This document shows, in pieces, positions 52,360 to 59,987 of a stretch of DNA of 64,000 bases. A program made the translations under genes and the position numbers. Positions within the stretch are counted from its first letter, which is position 1. The number at the start of each line of letters is the position of its first letter. A model generated the notes under the pieces. That model had not been told where the DNA came from and did no database searches. It saw only the letters and a program-made list of their open reading frames with translations. This DNA is from CAVYGN01 sp963796325 (GTDB lineage Bacteria > Spirochaetota > Brevinematia > Brevinematales > JAOACQ01). The DNA is taken from the NCBI GenBank assembly GCA_963796325.1, contig CAWCLF010000001.1, positions 1,116,001 through 1,180,000 on the forward strand. Direction: 5' to 3'.

Positions 52360-52800
52360 ATGGAAAAGATAAAGGTGCTGTTTGTATGCGTTCACAATTC
52401 GGCGAGAAGCCAGATGGCTGAAGCCTTTTTAAAAGAGATCGGCGGGGACCGCTTTGCCGTTGAAAGTGCGGGCATTGAAGCGGGTGTTCTTAATCCTAAC
52501 GCGGTCGATGTTATGAAGGAAGCCGGGATCGACATTTCAGGAAATAAAACGAAAAGCGTTTTTGATTTTTATAAGCAGGGGAAAACCTACAGCTATGTTA
52601 TCACCGTCTGCTCCGCCGCCGCAGCTGAAAAATGTCCCATATTCCCTGGAAGAGTCAACCGCCTCCACTGGGAGTTCGACGACCCTGCCGGTTTCCAGGG
52701 AACCCATGAAGAGATCCTGGCAAAGACCCGGGCAGTGCGGGATCAAATAAAAAAAAGAATAGAAGAATTTGCGGATGAAACCGCAAGGAAATTCTTTTAA
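52360..52800 (+). CDS. arsC: Arsenate reductase, thioredoxin-linked low-molecular-weight phosphatase type
   Basis: 146 residues. The P-loop is FVCVHNSARSQMAEAFL (CX5R), and the second redox site is TVCSAAAAEKCPIFPG with the two further cysteines. This is the ArsC of the Staphylococcus type, which reduces arsenate to arsenite with thioredoxin. AAAGGAG precedes the ATG. It converges on hgcB with a 6-bp gap. Genes for arsenic and for mercury methylation are often neighbours, and both elements are thiophilic. No efflux pump gene is present here. Confidence 0.95.
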   Translation: MEKIKVLFVCVHNSARSQMAEAFLKEIGGDRFAVESAGIEAGVLNPNAVDVMKEAGIDISGNKTKSVFDFYKQGKTYSYVITVCSAAAAEKCPIFPGRVNRLHWEFDDPAGFQGTHEEILAKTRAVRDQIKKRIEEFADETARKFF

Positions 52801-52806
52801 GATCGG

Positions 52807-53094
52807 TCAGGAGCATCCGCAGGAAGGACCGCAGGACGGAGCCGAACCCGATAGGGCGCCCTTTATCATGGCCGCTGCGCATCCGACTCCCGCATTTACA
52901 CTTACGGCGTTTGCAGGGCAGTTCTGCATGCAGGCCCCGCATTCCATGCATGAATCCCTGTCACTTATGACGGCTTTACCGCCGCTTATTTCAAAAACCG
53001 AATGGGGACAGACATCGGCGCACATCCCGCATCCGGTGCATTTTTCACTATCCAGCACGAGAGTCGCGACATTCTTTAAATACTTGAGTTTCAT
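52807..53094 (-). CDS. hgcB: HgcB, ferredoxin of mercury methylation
   Basis: About 95 residues. Two 4Fe-4S sites (CTGCGMCADVCP and CMECGACMQNCP), an additional Cys in VGCAAAMIKG, and a Cys-rich tail SCGPSCGCS. The paired ferredoxin sites plus the extra and vicinal C-terminal cysteines are the mark of HgcB, which returns electrons to the corrinoid of HgcA and may bind Hg(II). It lies 14 bp after hgcA on the same strand. I start at MKLKYLKNV, preceded by GGAGAACATTT; six codons further upstream there is another ATG without this spacing. Confidence 0.93.
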   Translation of the reverse strand: MKLKYLKNVATLVLDSEKCTGCGMCADVCPHSVFEISGGKAVISDRDSCMECGACMQNCPANAVSVNAGVGCAAAMIKGALSGSAPSCGPSCGCS

Positions 53095-53108
53095 AAATGT
53101 TCTCCAAT

Positions 53109-54203
53109 TCATATTTTATTAATATTCGGAAAAAGTGAAGCGGCGACAGCTATAACGAGGCCCAATCCGAGAGATGCAAAATAATACGGAATAGCGTATT
53201 TCATTTCCTTTTTGACGCCTGACTGCGAAGTGTAAGTAGTGGCCCCGGTAAAGTTGAGAGCCAGGTAAGAACTTACAGGAGGCAGGATAAAAATGAAGAA
53301 AAGAGTAAGAGGGAAGGAGTACGAATAAGCCGATGTGAAAAGCAGCGTCCAGAGGAAGCCTGCCAGGAACCCCTTCCATGCAAATGAGCGGCCCGGTATC
53401 CAGGGCAGGAGCAGGGGGACGGCAACAGTTCCCATTAAATAAGAGCCGGCGATGAGGAAAATATCCCTGATAAAATTGTAAGAAAAATGCCTGTAATGAA
53501 TATATGAAAGGATAAAAGCCGCAGCAAGGGACAATGCTATTATCAATATATTCGTTGCTGTAAAAATCTCCATCGGAACCAGGGCAAGACGGTCGGGAAA
53601 TCTGAAATCGATTTTCCTCATGTTTTCCGTTTTTACAAAGCCGTTCTTCAGGAATTCCGGAAGGTCCATTGCCTTTACCGGCCCGTAGATAACCTTGAAT
53701 TTGGTGAAGGAGGTCACTTTATGAGCGGAGACTCCGACAGCTCCCAGCTGCGGCAGTATGATTCTTTTATGGTTCACGAGCCCTGCAAGGTTATGTTTTA
53801 TTATCCTTCCGACAAGCTCGCCTGTGCCGAAAGTTCCCTTTCCGGCGGCGCACCATACGTTTATTCCTTTCGTGTCGATGACCAGTATCCATGCATCGAT
53901 GCCGGAAAGTTCCTTTCTTAACGTGTCGAATGAAAATTTATAATTGGCGCTGACAAGCACCGGAGATTCCGGGCCCGGATTTCCGATCCCGTATATGCCC
54001 GGATTGACGGTATAACCGAGGCGGTTTATGCCCCACCTCACCAGCCATCCCCCGAGGATGTCGGAAAAAGAGAGGGCCGCCGAAATAATTGGAATTCTCC
54101 CGGCGGGAGTTTCCTTCCAGGATAAAACCGATTTCATGCTTAAGGAAGACGGACTCTTTTCGAGCGAAACGGCAGAACTTCCGCAGCAGGTATTTTCATT
54201 CAT
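53109..54203 (-). CDS. hgcA: HgcA, corrinoid protein of mercury methylation
   Basis: 364 residues. The diagnostic cap-helix motif is intact: GINVWCAAGKGTFGTGELV with Cys118 (the residue that coordinates cobalt), within a CFeSP-like corrinoid domain (~35-195). Five membrane helices follow (~210-360: ILIIALSLAAAFILSYIHY, FLIAGSYLMGTVAVPLLL, and three more). HgcA methylates Hg(II) with a methylcobalamin-type cofactor. It overlaps the MarR-type gene by ATGA and is followed by hgcB. AGAGG precedes the ATG. The combination of motif, topology and neighbour makes the call strong. Confidence 0.96.
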   Translation of the reverse strand: MNENTCCGSSAVSLEKSPSSLSMKSVLSWKETPAGRIPIISAALSFSDILGGWLVRWGINRLGYTVNPGIYGIGNPGPESPVLVSANYKFSFDTLRKELSGIDAWILVIDTKGINVWCAAGKGTFGTGELVGRIIKHNLAGLVNHKRIILPQLGAVGVSAHKVTSFTKFKVIYGPVKAMDLPEFLKNGFVKTENMRKIDFRFPDRLALVPMEIFTATNILIIALSLAAAFILSYIHYRHFSYNFIRDIFLIAGSYLMGTVAVPLLLPWIPGRSFAWKGFLAGFLWTLLFTSAYSYSFPLTLFFIFILPPVSSYLALNFTGATTYTSQSGVKKEMKYAIPYYFASLGLGLVIAVAASLFPNINKI

Positions 54204-54694
54204 ATAAACCTCTTATTATTTTTTTCCGGATTATTGCAGCAATCGCTTAAACCGCCGGCTTTATGGCAGTCTCTGAAACCTGCCGCCAGCAATTTTATTC
54301 CCTCAATTACCGTATTATGTTTATTGCCGGGGATGAATTCGAAGAGGCGGTCATAAACGGGGTTGCAGGTTTCATTAATGGATCCGGCCTTTAATTTTCC
54401 CTGTTCCGTCAGCGATACTATTACCGCCCGCCTGTCTCTGCCGGAACCGGTCCTTTTAACAAAACCTCTTTTAACAAGGCTTTCGATCGTCCTGCTCAGA
54501 TTTCCCTTGTCGGCATTGAGTTTTTCAGCAAGGTCTTTAAATGCGATCTCCCGGCATTCATCCAGTTCCATCATTGCATGGCACTCGTCGACTCTTATAC
54601 CGCAGCAGCTGGTATCATCTTTGAGCTGTTTCCCTATTTCCCTTTCCAGGGCTCTCAAACCGGTCCGGAATTCCTGCAGATTTTTAATGTCCAT
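54200..54694 (-). CDS. MarR-family regulator of the hgcAB operon, cysteine-rich
   Basis: About 164 residues. The winged helix is clear: DLAEKLNADKGNLSRTIESL (recognition helix) then FVKRTGSGRDRRAVIVSLTE (wing, with the DRR motif). Unusual for the family are many cysteines: DTSCCGIRVDECHAM, LDECREI, NETCNPV, RDCHKAG and DCCNN. These could bind a soft metal or metalloid. I start at MDIKNLQEF (54694) after GGAGCTGAC; the longer frame would run through the promoter. It is the first gene of the operon, overlapping hgcA by 4 bp. Two palindromes lie over its promoter. Autorepression with metal release is inferred. Confidence 0.88.
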   Translation of the reverse strand: MDIKNLQEFRTGLRALEREIGKQLKDDTSCCGIRVDECHAMMELDECREIAFKDLAEKLNADKGNLSRTIESLVKRGFVKRTGSGRDRRAVIVSLTEQGKLKAGSINETCNPVYDRLFEFIPGNKHNTVIEGIKLLAAGFRDCHKAGGLSDCCNNPEKNNKRFI

Positions 54695-54706
54695 GTCAGC
54701 TCCAAA

Positions 54707-54750
54707 TTGTAAATTACAAATATTGTAAAATACAATATAATAAAAGTCAA
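54707..54750 (-). promoter_or_regulatory. Promoter of the marR-hgcAB operon with two overlapping palindromic operators
   Basis: Minus-strand -35 TTGACT (54745-54750), 17-bp spacer, -10 TACAAT (54722-54727). Palindrome 1 is TTGTAA-A-TTACAA (54707-54719). Palindrome 2 is TATTGTA-AAA-TACAATA (54721-54737). They share ATTGTAAAnTACAA and their centres are 16 bp apart. One covers the -10 hexamer and the other the likely transcription start, an arrangement suited to repression by the MarR-type product. Confidence 0.75.
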
Positions 54751-54857
54751 TATCGGTAAAACAAAATTTCACATCAGCTTTTGCTTCTTCAATGAAAATT
54801 AGATATAATTTTGAGATTAAAAACCCCGGGCTGCCGTTTGAGCAGGAGAAGGCGCCT

Positions 54858-56288
54858 ATGATAAGAATTTTATTGATATTCACGATTCTGACTGCAGTGA
54901 AAACTCTTGTTTATTCCAGCGATCAGCCGGCTTTATACGATCTTGTCATTCTTAACGGCAGGGTAATCAACCCGGAAACCGGGTTCGACCGGACCGGTAT
55001 AAATGTCGGAATAAACAGCAATAAAATCGACGCTGTTACCATGGATTCTATCCAGGGTAAAAAAACTATAGATGCAAAAGGCCTGATCGTGGCCCCCGGT
55101 TTCATCGATATACTGTCATATGACCCAACGGTTGCAGGGATGTGGAATAAACTGGCGGACGGGGTTACGGCGAACCTTGCCATGCATGGAGGCACAGCTT
55201 ATCCTCTAAAATGGTTTCAGGCTTTCGGAAGAAAAAAATGGCCGATTCACTACGGGGAAGCCTTTTTTTACGGTGAAGTAAGAAATAATTTCAATCTTTC
55301 CCGGTATCAATCCGCATCAGGCGAGCAGATAAAGGAAGCGCTTATCATAGCTGAGAAAGCCCTCTTAAACGGCTGTCTTGGCATTTCGTTCAGCCTGGAA
55401 TACAGCCCGGGAAGCAAATCCAACGAGATTGTGTCTATGATGAAGCTGGCGCACCGCTACAATGTCCCTGTTTTTTTTCATACGAGATATTCAACGACAA
55501 ACAGTCCGGGTACAAGCATTGAAGGCCTCGAAGAAGTAATAGACTATGCACGCATTACAGGCGCCGCTGTACATATCGACCACATCAACAGCACAGGCGG
55601 TACGTTCTGCATGCCGGAAGCTGTCAGGCTCATAGAAAATGCCCTTGCCGAAGGACTTGATATCAGCGCATGCGTTTATCCCTACGATTTCTGGGCGACA
55701 TACCTTGACTCTGCCCGCTTCGATCCCGGATGGCAAAAAAGGTTCGGCATTACCTATTCGAACCTCCAGCTCGGCGGTTCCGGAGAAAGGCTGACCAGGG
55801 ATAGTTTTGAAAAATACCGCAGGCTGGGCAAGCTTGCAGACGCTTATGCAATACCTGAAGAAGACACGATCAACGCCCTCAGGGCGCCGTTCGTTTTGAT
55901 AGGGAGCGATGGAATTCTGGAAGACAGTTTTAATAACCATCCGAGGGCATCCGGCACATTCTGCCGGAATATCGCACGATATGTAAGGGAAAAAAAAGTC
56001 CTTACCCTGATGGACGCCCTGGCTAAAATGACCATTATGCCTGCAAGGCGTCTCGAAAAGTCCTGTCCGGCGCTCCGGCACAAAGGAAGGATATCGGAAG
56101 GAGCCGATGCGGATATTGTCATTTTCGACTTTGATAAAATCGAGGACCATGCTACAGTCGAACATCCTGAGTACCGTTCGACAGGAATAAATTATGTCAT
56201 CGTGGATGGGGAAACAGTGATGGACCCCCAGGGGATCGATACAAACGTCCTCCCCGGAAAACCAATAAAAAGCGAGTTTAATCGGTAA
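54858..56288 (+). CDS. Exported amidohydrolase, N-acyl-D-amino-acid deacylase-like
   Basis: About 476 residues. After a short signal peptide (ILLIFTILTAVKTLVYSS), the amidohydrolase frame begins DLVILNGRVINPETGFDRTG, the usual opening for D-aminoacylases and dihydroorotase-like enzymes. Metal-site motifs: the N-terminal FIDILSYD departs from the usual HxH form; then FFHTRYS, HIDHINSTGG, and GSDGILEDSFNNHPRASGTF late. D-aminoacylases often keep a one-metal site, which could explain the altered HxH. It should act on N-acyl-D-amino acids or a related amide in the periplasm. It is divergent from the hgc operon. The start is set by AGGAGAAGG upstream of 54858. Confidence 0.82.
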   Translation: MIRILLIFTILTAVKTLVYSSDQPALYDLVILNGRVINPETGFDRTGINVGINSNKIDAVTMDSIQGKKTIDAKGLIVAPGFIDILSYDPTVAGMWNKLADGVTANLAMHGGTAYPLKWFQAFGRKKWPIHYGEAFFYGEVRNNFNLSRYQSASGEQIKEALIIAEKALLNGCLGISFSLEYSPGSKSNEIVSMMKLAHRYNVPVFFHTRYSTTNSPGTSIEGLEEVIDYARITGAAVHIDHINSTGGTFCMPEAVRLIENALAEGLDISACVYPYDFWATYLDSARFDPGWQKRFGITYSNLQLGGSGERLTRDSFEKYRRLGKLADAYAIPEEDTINALRAPFVLIGSDGILEDSFNNHPRASGTFCRNIARYVREKKVLTLMDALAKMTIMPARRLEKSCPALRHKGRISEGADADIVIFDFDKIEDHATVEHPEYRSTGINYVIVDGETVMDPQGIDTNVLPGKPIKSEFNR

Positions 56289-56343
56289 AAAGCCGCCCGG
56301 ATGATTTCACTTCAGCCTTGAAAAAATAATTTTTAAAAAATGC

Positions 56344-56397
56344 TTGATTTTGAAATTTACTTGTTGTATAATACTAGTGTACTATATAAGTAATACA
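56344..56397 (+). promoter_or_regulatory. Promoter and candidate operator of the ABC/GntR operon
   Basis: -35 TTGATT (56344-56349), exact 17-bp spacer, -10 TATAAT (56367-56372). Immediately downstream an imperfect palindrome TGTACTA-TATAAG-TAATACA (56378-56397, one mismatch between arms) covers the expected transcription start, a good place for the YtrA-type GntR repressor encoded by the third gene. Confidence 0.68.
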
Positions 56398-56415
56398 GTT
56401 AAATTCGGAGGAATT

Positions 56416-57264
56416 ATGGTAAATATTCAAAATCTCGGTTTTGCCTACAAAAACAAGGGCAACCTTTTTTCGGGTTTAAACCTGGAGCTTTCACCGGGCA
56501 ATATATACGGGCTGCTCGGCAAGAACGGAGTCGGCAAGACGACCCTTTTAAAGATCATATCCGGTCTTCTATTTTCTCAAAAAGGGATATGCGAGGTAAC
56601 TGGTAAAAAATCGAAAGACAGGTCGGCCGATTTTCTTCAGGAAATATATTTCATACCGGAGGAATTTTATACCCCGACTATTACAATAAAGGAATACGAA
56701 GCTCTTTATTCGCCGTTTTATCCAAGATTCGATAAAAGCGGATTTCATAATTATAACGATGAATTCAAGCTTTCCGGCAAAGACCTTCTGTCAAGTTTAT
56801 CATACGGCCAGAAGAAGAAGTTCATGCTGTCATTCGGGCTGGCGACAGGTTCAAGGATTTTAATTATGGATGAACCGACCAACGGCCTGGATATTCCTAC
56901 AAAAAGCCAGTTCCGTAAACTGATAGCTTCTTCGATCACTGACGACCGTATTTTCATAATCTCGACACATCAGGTCCGGGATATGGAAAATCTCATTGAT
57001 CCCATCATCATTCTTGAAAATGGAAAAATAATTTTCCAGCAGAACATGGAGGAAATTTCAAGCAAGCTCCTGGTAATATTACAGCAGAAGGAACCCTTGC
57101 CCGGCGAATTTTTCTATTACGACAGGGTGCCCGGAGGATTTTCTGTAATAAAAGAAAATAAAACGGGGGAGGATTCTAAAATAGACCTTGAAATCCTCTT
57201 CAATGCGGTAATATCGAACTGGCAGGAAATCAATTCATTATTCAATAAAGAGGGAAAAATATGA
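56416..57264 (+). CDS. ABC transporter ATP-binding protein (YtrB-like)
   Basis: About 282 residues. Walker A LLGKNGVGKTTLL, signature LSSLSYGQKKKFMLSFGLA (LSxGQ form), Walker B RILIMDEPTNGLD, H-loop FIISTHQVRD. Single nucleotide-binding domain. I start at MVNIQNLGFAY, 4 nt after GGAGG. The next gene, an integral membrane permease, overlaps by 4 bp. With the YtrA-type regulator two genes on, it resembles the ytr/GntR-regulated export systems that respond to cell-envelope stress. Confidence 0.94.
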   Translation: MVNIQNLGFAYKNKGNLFSGLNLELSPGNIYGLLGKNGVGKTTLLKIISGLLFSQKGICEVTGKKSKDRSADFLQEIYFIPEEFYTPTITIKEYEALYSPFYPRFDKSGFHNYNDEFKLSGKDLLSSLSYGQKKKFMLSFGLATGSRILIMDEPTNGLDIPTKSQFRKLIASSITDDRIFIISTHQVRDMENLIDPIIILENGKIIFQQNMEEISSKLLVILQQKEPLPGEFFYYDRVPGGFSVIKENKTGEDSKIDLEILFNAVISNWQEINSLFNKEGKI

Positions 57265-58004
57265 AAAATATTTCATCTTTAAGTTTCAAAAGGCTCTATT
57301 ATCTTATAAAATATGAAGTCATGTCAAACTACAGACAGGGTATCGTTACGGTAGGTGCCGTGGCTGGGGTCCTCCTTGTAATCGGTTTCATTTTCGGGGG
57401 AATGTCTACAAGGGCTGGCCTTGACTTCTGGTACAATGCAGTTGTTTTTGGAGGCGGGATTCTATTTTCAAGCGCATCTTTCAAAGAAATCCATAATCCT
57501 CAAACGGCAGTTCATTATCTGCTGCTTCCTGCTACAAGCCTGGAAAAGTTTTTATCCAAGCTGATATTGACCACAGTAGGATACTTAATCGGCACGGCAG
57601 TATTCTATTTTATATTTACAGCAGCCGTTTCCCTGCTGAAGCTGGCTGTTTACGGCAGTTTGGGGCCGGTTTTCGATCCTTTCGACATATCGATATATTC
57701 CATGTTTTACTGGTACCTTGTCATCCAGTCGATGTTTTTGCTGGGATCCGTATATTTTAAAAAAATGGCCTTTTTTAAGACAATTCTGACACTGATCATA
57801 TTCTTTTTTGCCCTGAGCATTTTTACGGGGATCATAATCAGGATCGTATTCTCCGATTACCCGATTTTCACATCTTTTTGGCGGCCGGATCTCAGGAATT
57901 TTACAGCAGGAATACTGCCGGAAGTGTTAAAGGCTGCAACTCTGGCGGCTATGGTAATATTCTGGATTACAGGATACTTCAGGATCAGGGAAACAGAGGC
58001 ATAA
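57261..58004 (+). CDS. ABC transporter permease (six-helix membrane protein)
   Basis: 247 residues with six hydrophobic segments (GIVTVGAVAGVLLVIGFIFG, LTTVGYLIGTAVFYFIFTAA, TILTLIIFFFALSIFTGIII among them). The first cytoplasmic part LIKYEVMSNYRQGI resembles ABC-2 type permeases. It pairs with the preceding ATPase (4-bp overlap). Substrate unknown. Confidence 0.82.
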   Translation: MKNISSLSFKRLYYLIKYEVMSNYRQGIVTVGAVAGVLLVIGFIFGGMSTRAGLDFWYNAVVFGGGILFSSASFKEIHNPQTAVHYLLLPATSLEKFLSKLILTTVGYLIGTAVFYFIFTAAVSLLKLAVYGSLGPVFDPFDISIYSMFYWYLVIQSMFLLGSVYFKKMAFFKTILTLIIFFFALSIFTGIIIRIVFSDYPIFTSFWRPDLRNFTAGILPEVLKAATLAAMVIFWITGYFRIRETEA

Positions 58005-58005
58005 A

Positions 58006-58383
58006 ATGGAATTCCAGGGCAGGCAGTCTATTTACATACAGATAGCGGATTTCATTTGCGAAAATATATTATCGGGTAAATGGAAGTCCGGGGATAAAAT
58101 CCCGTCGATCAGGGAAATGGCGGCCGATATAGGAGTCAATCCCAATACCGTTATGCGCACATATACCCATCTTCAGGAAAAAGAGATAATCGAGAACCAG
58201 CGAGGCATCGGTTTTTTTATCGGAGAAGCATCTTACAGGAATGTCCTCGAAATGAAAAGGGAGGAATTCCTGGGAAAAGGAATACCGGTATTTTTTAAGC
58301 ATATGCAGCTGTTAGGAATAAGTTTTAACAATCTCGAGAAATATTTTGAGGAATTCGAAAAACAAAAGGAGAGTAAATTATGA
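58006..58383 (+). CDS. GntR-family regulator, YtrA subfamily
   Basis: 125 residues. The winged helix opens with SIYIQIADFICENILSGKWK, then KSGDKIPSIREMAADIGVNP, NTVMRTYTHLQEKEI and the wing NQRGIGFFIGE, all near the family consensus. The C-terminal part is only ~45 residues, the short helical dimerisation domain of the YtrA group. It starts 1 bp after the permease stop. It probably represses the operon through the palindrome at 56378-56397. Confidence 0.93.
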   Translation: MEFQGRQSIYIQIADFICENILSGKWKSGDKIPSIREMAADIGVNPNTVMRTYTHLQEKEIIENQRGIGFFIGEASYRNVLEMKREEFLGKGIPVFFKHMQLLGISFNNLEKYFEEFEKQKESKL

Positions 58384-59087
58384 AAACAGCCGACAGAATT
58401 TTATTGTATTTTGCCATAGCCGTTTTTGCGCTCATTGCTGTAACTGTAATCGTGATCAGGATCAACACTTCGCCGGGCAAAAAGATAAATATTGAAACGA
58501 TAGACTCCGGAAAGATCGTATCCAGGGATTTCGACTTTACAAATTTCAATGAAATCGGTATTTCCGGCGCCTGGAAAGTGAATATAAAAAAAGGGGACGG
58601 CTACAGGGTCATGATTAAAATGCCCGCGGGTTCGTTCAACAATCTCGAGACGACACAGGAAGGGGGAAAGCTCATAGTCGGGTTTAACGATTACAACTTA
58701 TTCCGTCAAAGTGAAAACAGAATTGAAATAACGTTGCCCCGGTTAAGCCGTTTTGAATCCAGCGGCAGTTCGGATGGTACAATTTCGAACTTTGAAGCAG
58801 GAGCGCTTGATTTGCATTTTTCAGGTTCCAGCAGGATGCAGGGGACAGGGAACAGCATCGGGAACCTCAATATTACAGCTTCCGGCAGCACATTCGTCGA
58901 CATGAAGGAAAGTTCGATAACCAATGCGCATGTGGATCTTTCAGGTTCGAGTTCAATCGCCCTGAATATGGCGGGCGGAGACCTGGGAGGTGATGTCAGC
59001 GGATCCTCGTCGATCGTTTATAAAGGAAGCCTGAGATCCCAGAGCATCAGCCAGTCGGGATCCTCGACAGTGAAGTATCAGCCCTGA
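58380..59087 (+). CDS. GIN-domain (DUF2807) putative autotransporter-adhesin-like protein
   Basis: 235 residues. A membrane anchor or uncleaved signal (ILLYFAIAVFALIAVTVIVI) is followed by the head GIN domain: FNEIGISGAWKVNIKKGDGY, then short repeated strand units ending in SGSS (SSGSSDGTISNFEAG, HFSGSSRMQGTG, TASGSTFVDM, DLSGSSSIALNMAGG, VSGSSSIVYKGS), as in the beta-helix of the family. It overlaps the regulator gene by 4 bp. GIN proteins commonly accompany YtrA-type ABC operons; the role is unclear. Confidence 0.85.
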   Translation: MKTADRILLYFAIAVFALIAVTVIVIRINTSPGKKINIETIDSGKIVSRDFDFTNFNEIGISGAWKVNIKKGDGYRVMIKMPAGSFNNLETTQEGGKLIVGFNDYNLFRQSENRIEITLPRLSRFESSGSSDGTISNFEAGALDLHFSGSSRMQGTGNSIGNLNITASGSTFVDMKESSITNAHVDLSGSSSIALNMAGGDLGGDVSGSSSIVYKGSLRSQSISQSGSSTVKYQP

Positions 59088-59120
59088 AAGGAGCGGAGGA
59101 AAATTTACAACAAAAATAAC

Positions 59121-59987
59121 TTATTTCAGGTTTATATTTGAAATGCCCTCGAGTATAACTTCAGTCCCGCCCAGCTGTGATTTTAAGAGAAGCTTCCTGC
59201 CCGAATCCTCGATCCAGAATTTGGAAGTTTTCAAAAAAGAATCCATAAGATTCCCTATGAAAGGATCAGATATTAAGAATGTCTCTTTAAGAGCCCTGAA
59301 ATTGCCTGCCTTTGTCGTTATTGTTTCGCTTGCCTGATATTTGAAAGTAACGGGCGCCGCTTCTTTTAACATAAAAGGGGCGACCATGTAAATTATACCC
59401 CCGCTGCGGACGTCCATAAAACTTGGTCCGAAAAACGAAAAATTGATCTGGTCCCAGACAGGAAAATCGGGATTTACAGCGACATGGTACCTGGCCGATG
59501 TCGTTTCTTTTCCTTTCACCGATTTTATAATTTCATCGACATATCCCCTGTTGTAATTATAATGAAATTGAAAGTAATAGGGATAGAACAATGCTTCATT
59601 TTCCTTGAAGATCTCTGTATTCGTATCGTATGTTTCTTCCCATTCAAGCACGGAACCGAGCCTGGGATCGATAAGGCAATATGACGGCCAATCTCTATAA
59701 TTTCCGGGCAGGGATTTCCCGCTTGAAATCCTGATTTCGTTTTTATAAATCCGGTAAAGGAGTCTGCTGTCGGGGCCGGTCCCTTTTTTTATTACCATGT
59801 ATGAATCGCCGATCTTTTCTCCGCCTGAATAAACGACGTAATGGAGAAATTCCCCGTCGGGTATGTCGATGGAAGAATATGTTTTCATCGGCGTCTTTGC
59901 AAGCGAACAGCCTGTAAAAATAAGAAACATTATCAAAATAAGTATATTATCCAGGTAAAAACGAGGCATTATATTTTCCCGATGCAT
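59121..59987 (-). CDS. Lipoprotein of DUF3108-like type
   Basis: 288 residues. A lipoprotein signal with the Cys in FLIFTGCSLAK. The following beta-rich domain has the DUF3108-like pattern: GEFLHYVVYSGGEKIGDSYM near the start, then SETITTKAGNFRALKETFLI and FWIEDSGRKLLLKSQLGGTE at the end. These proteins are probably outer-membrane or periplasmic barrels of unknown function. I keep the first ATG, directly after the EFR1 stop (TGAATG), with GAGGG 6 nt before it; a second ATG six codons later is also possible. Confidence 0.68.
   Translation of the reverse strand: MHRENIMPRFYLDNILILIMFLIFTGCSLAKTPMKTYSSIDIPDGEFLHYVVYSGGEKIGDSYMVIKKGTGPDSRLLYRIYKNEIRISSGKSLPGNYRDWPSYCLIDPRLGSVLEWEETYDTNTEIFKENEALFYPYYFQFHYNYNRGYVDEIIKSVKGKETTSARYHVAVNPDFPVWDQINFSFFGPSFMDVRSGGIIYMVAPFMLKEAAPVTFKYQASETITTKAGNFRALKETFLISDPFIGNLMDSFLKTSKFWIEDSGRKLLLKSQLGGTEVILEGISNINLK

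Noticed and set aside
53109..54203. HgcA being instead the acetyl-CoA-pathway corrinoid protein (CFeSP) large subunit
   Set aside because: The NVWCAAGK motif, the five C-terminal membrane helices and the adjacent HgcB-type ferredoxin with Cys-rich tail are specific to HgcA; CFeSP is soluble and has an N-terminal iron-sulfur domain.
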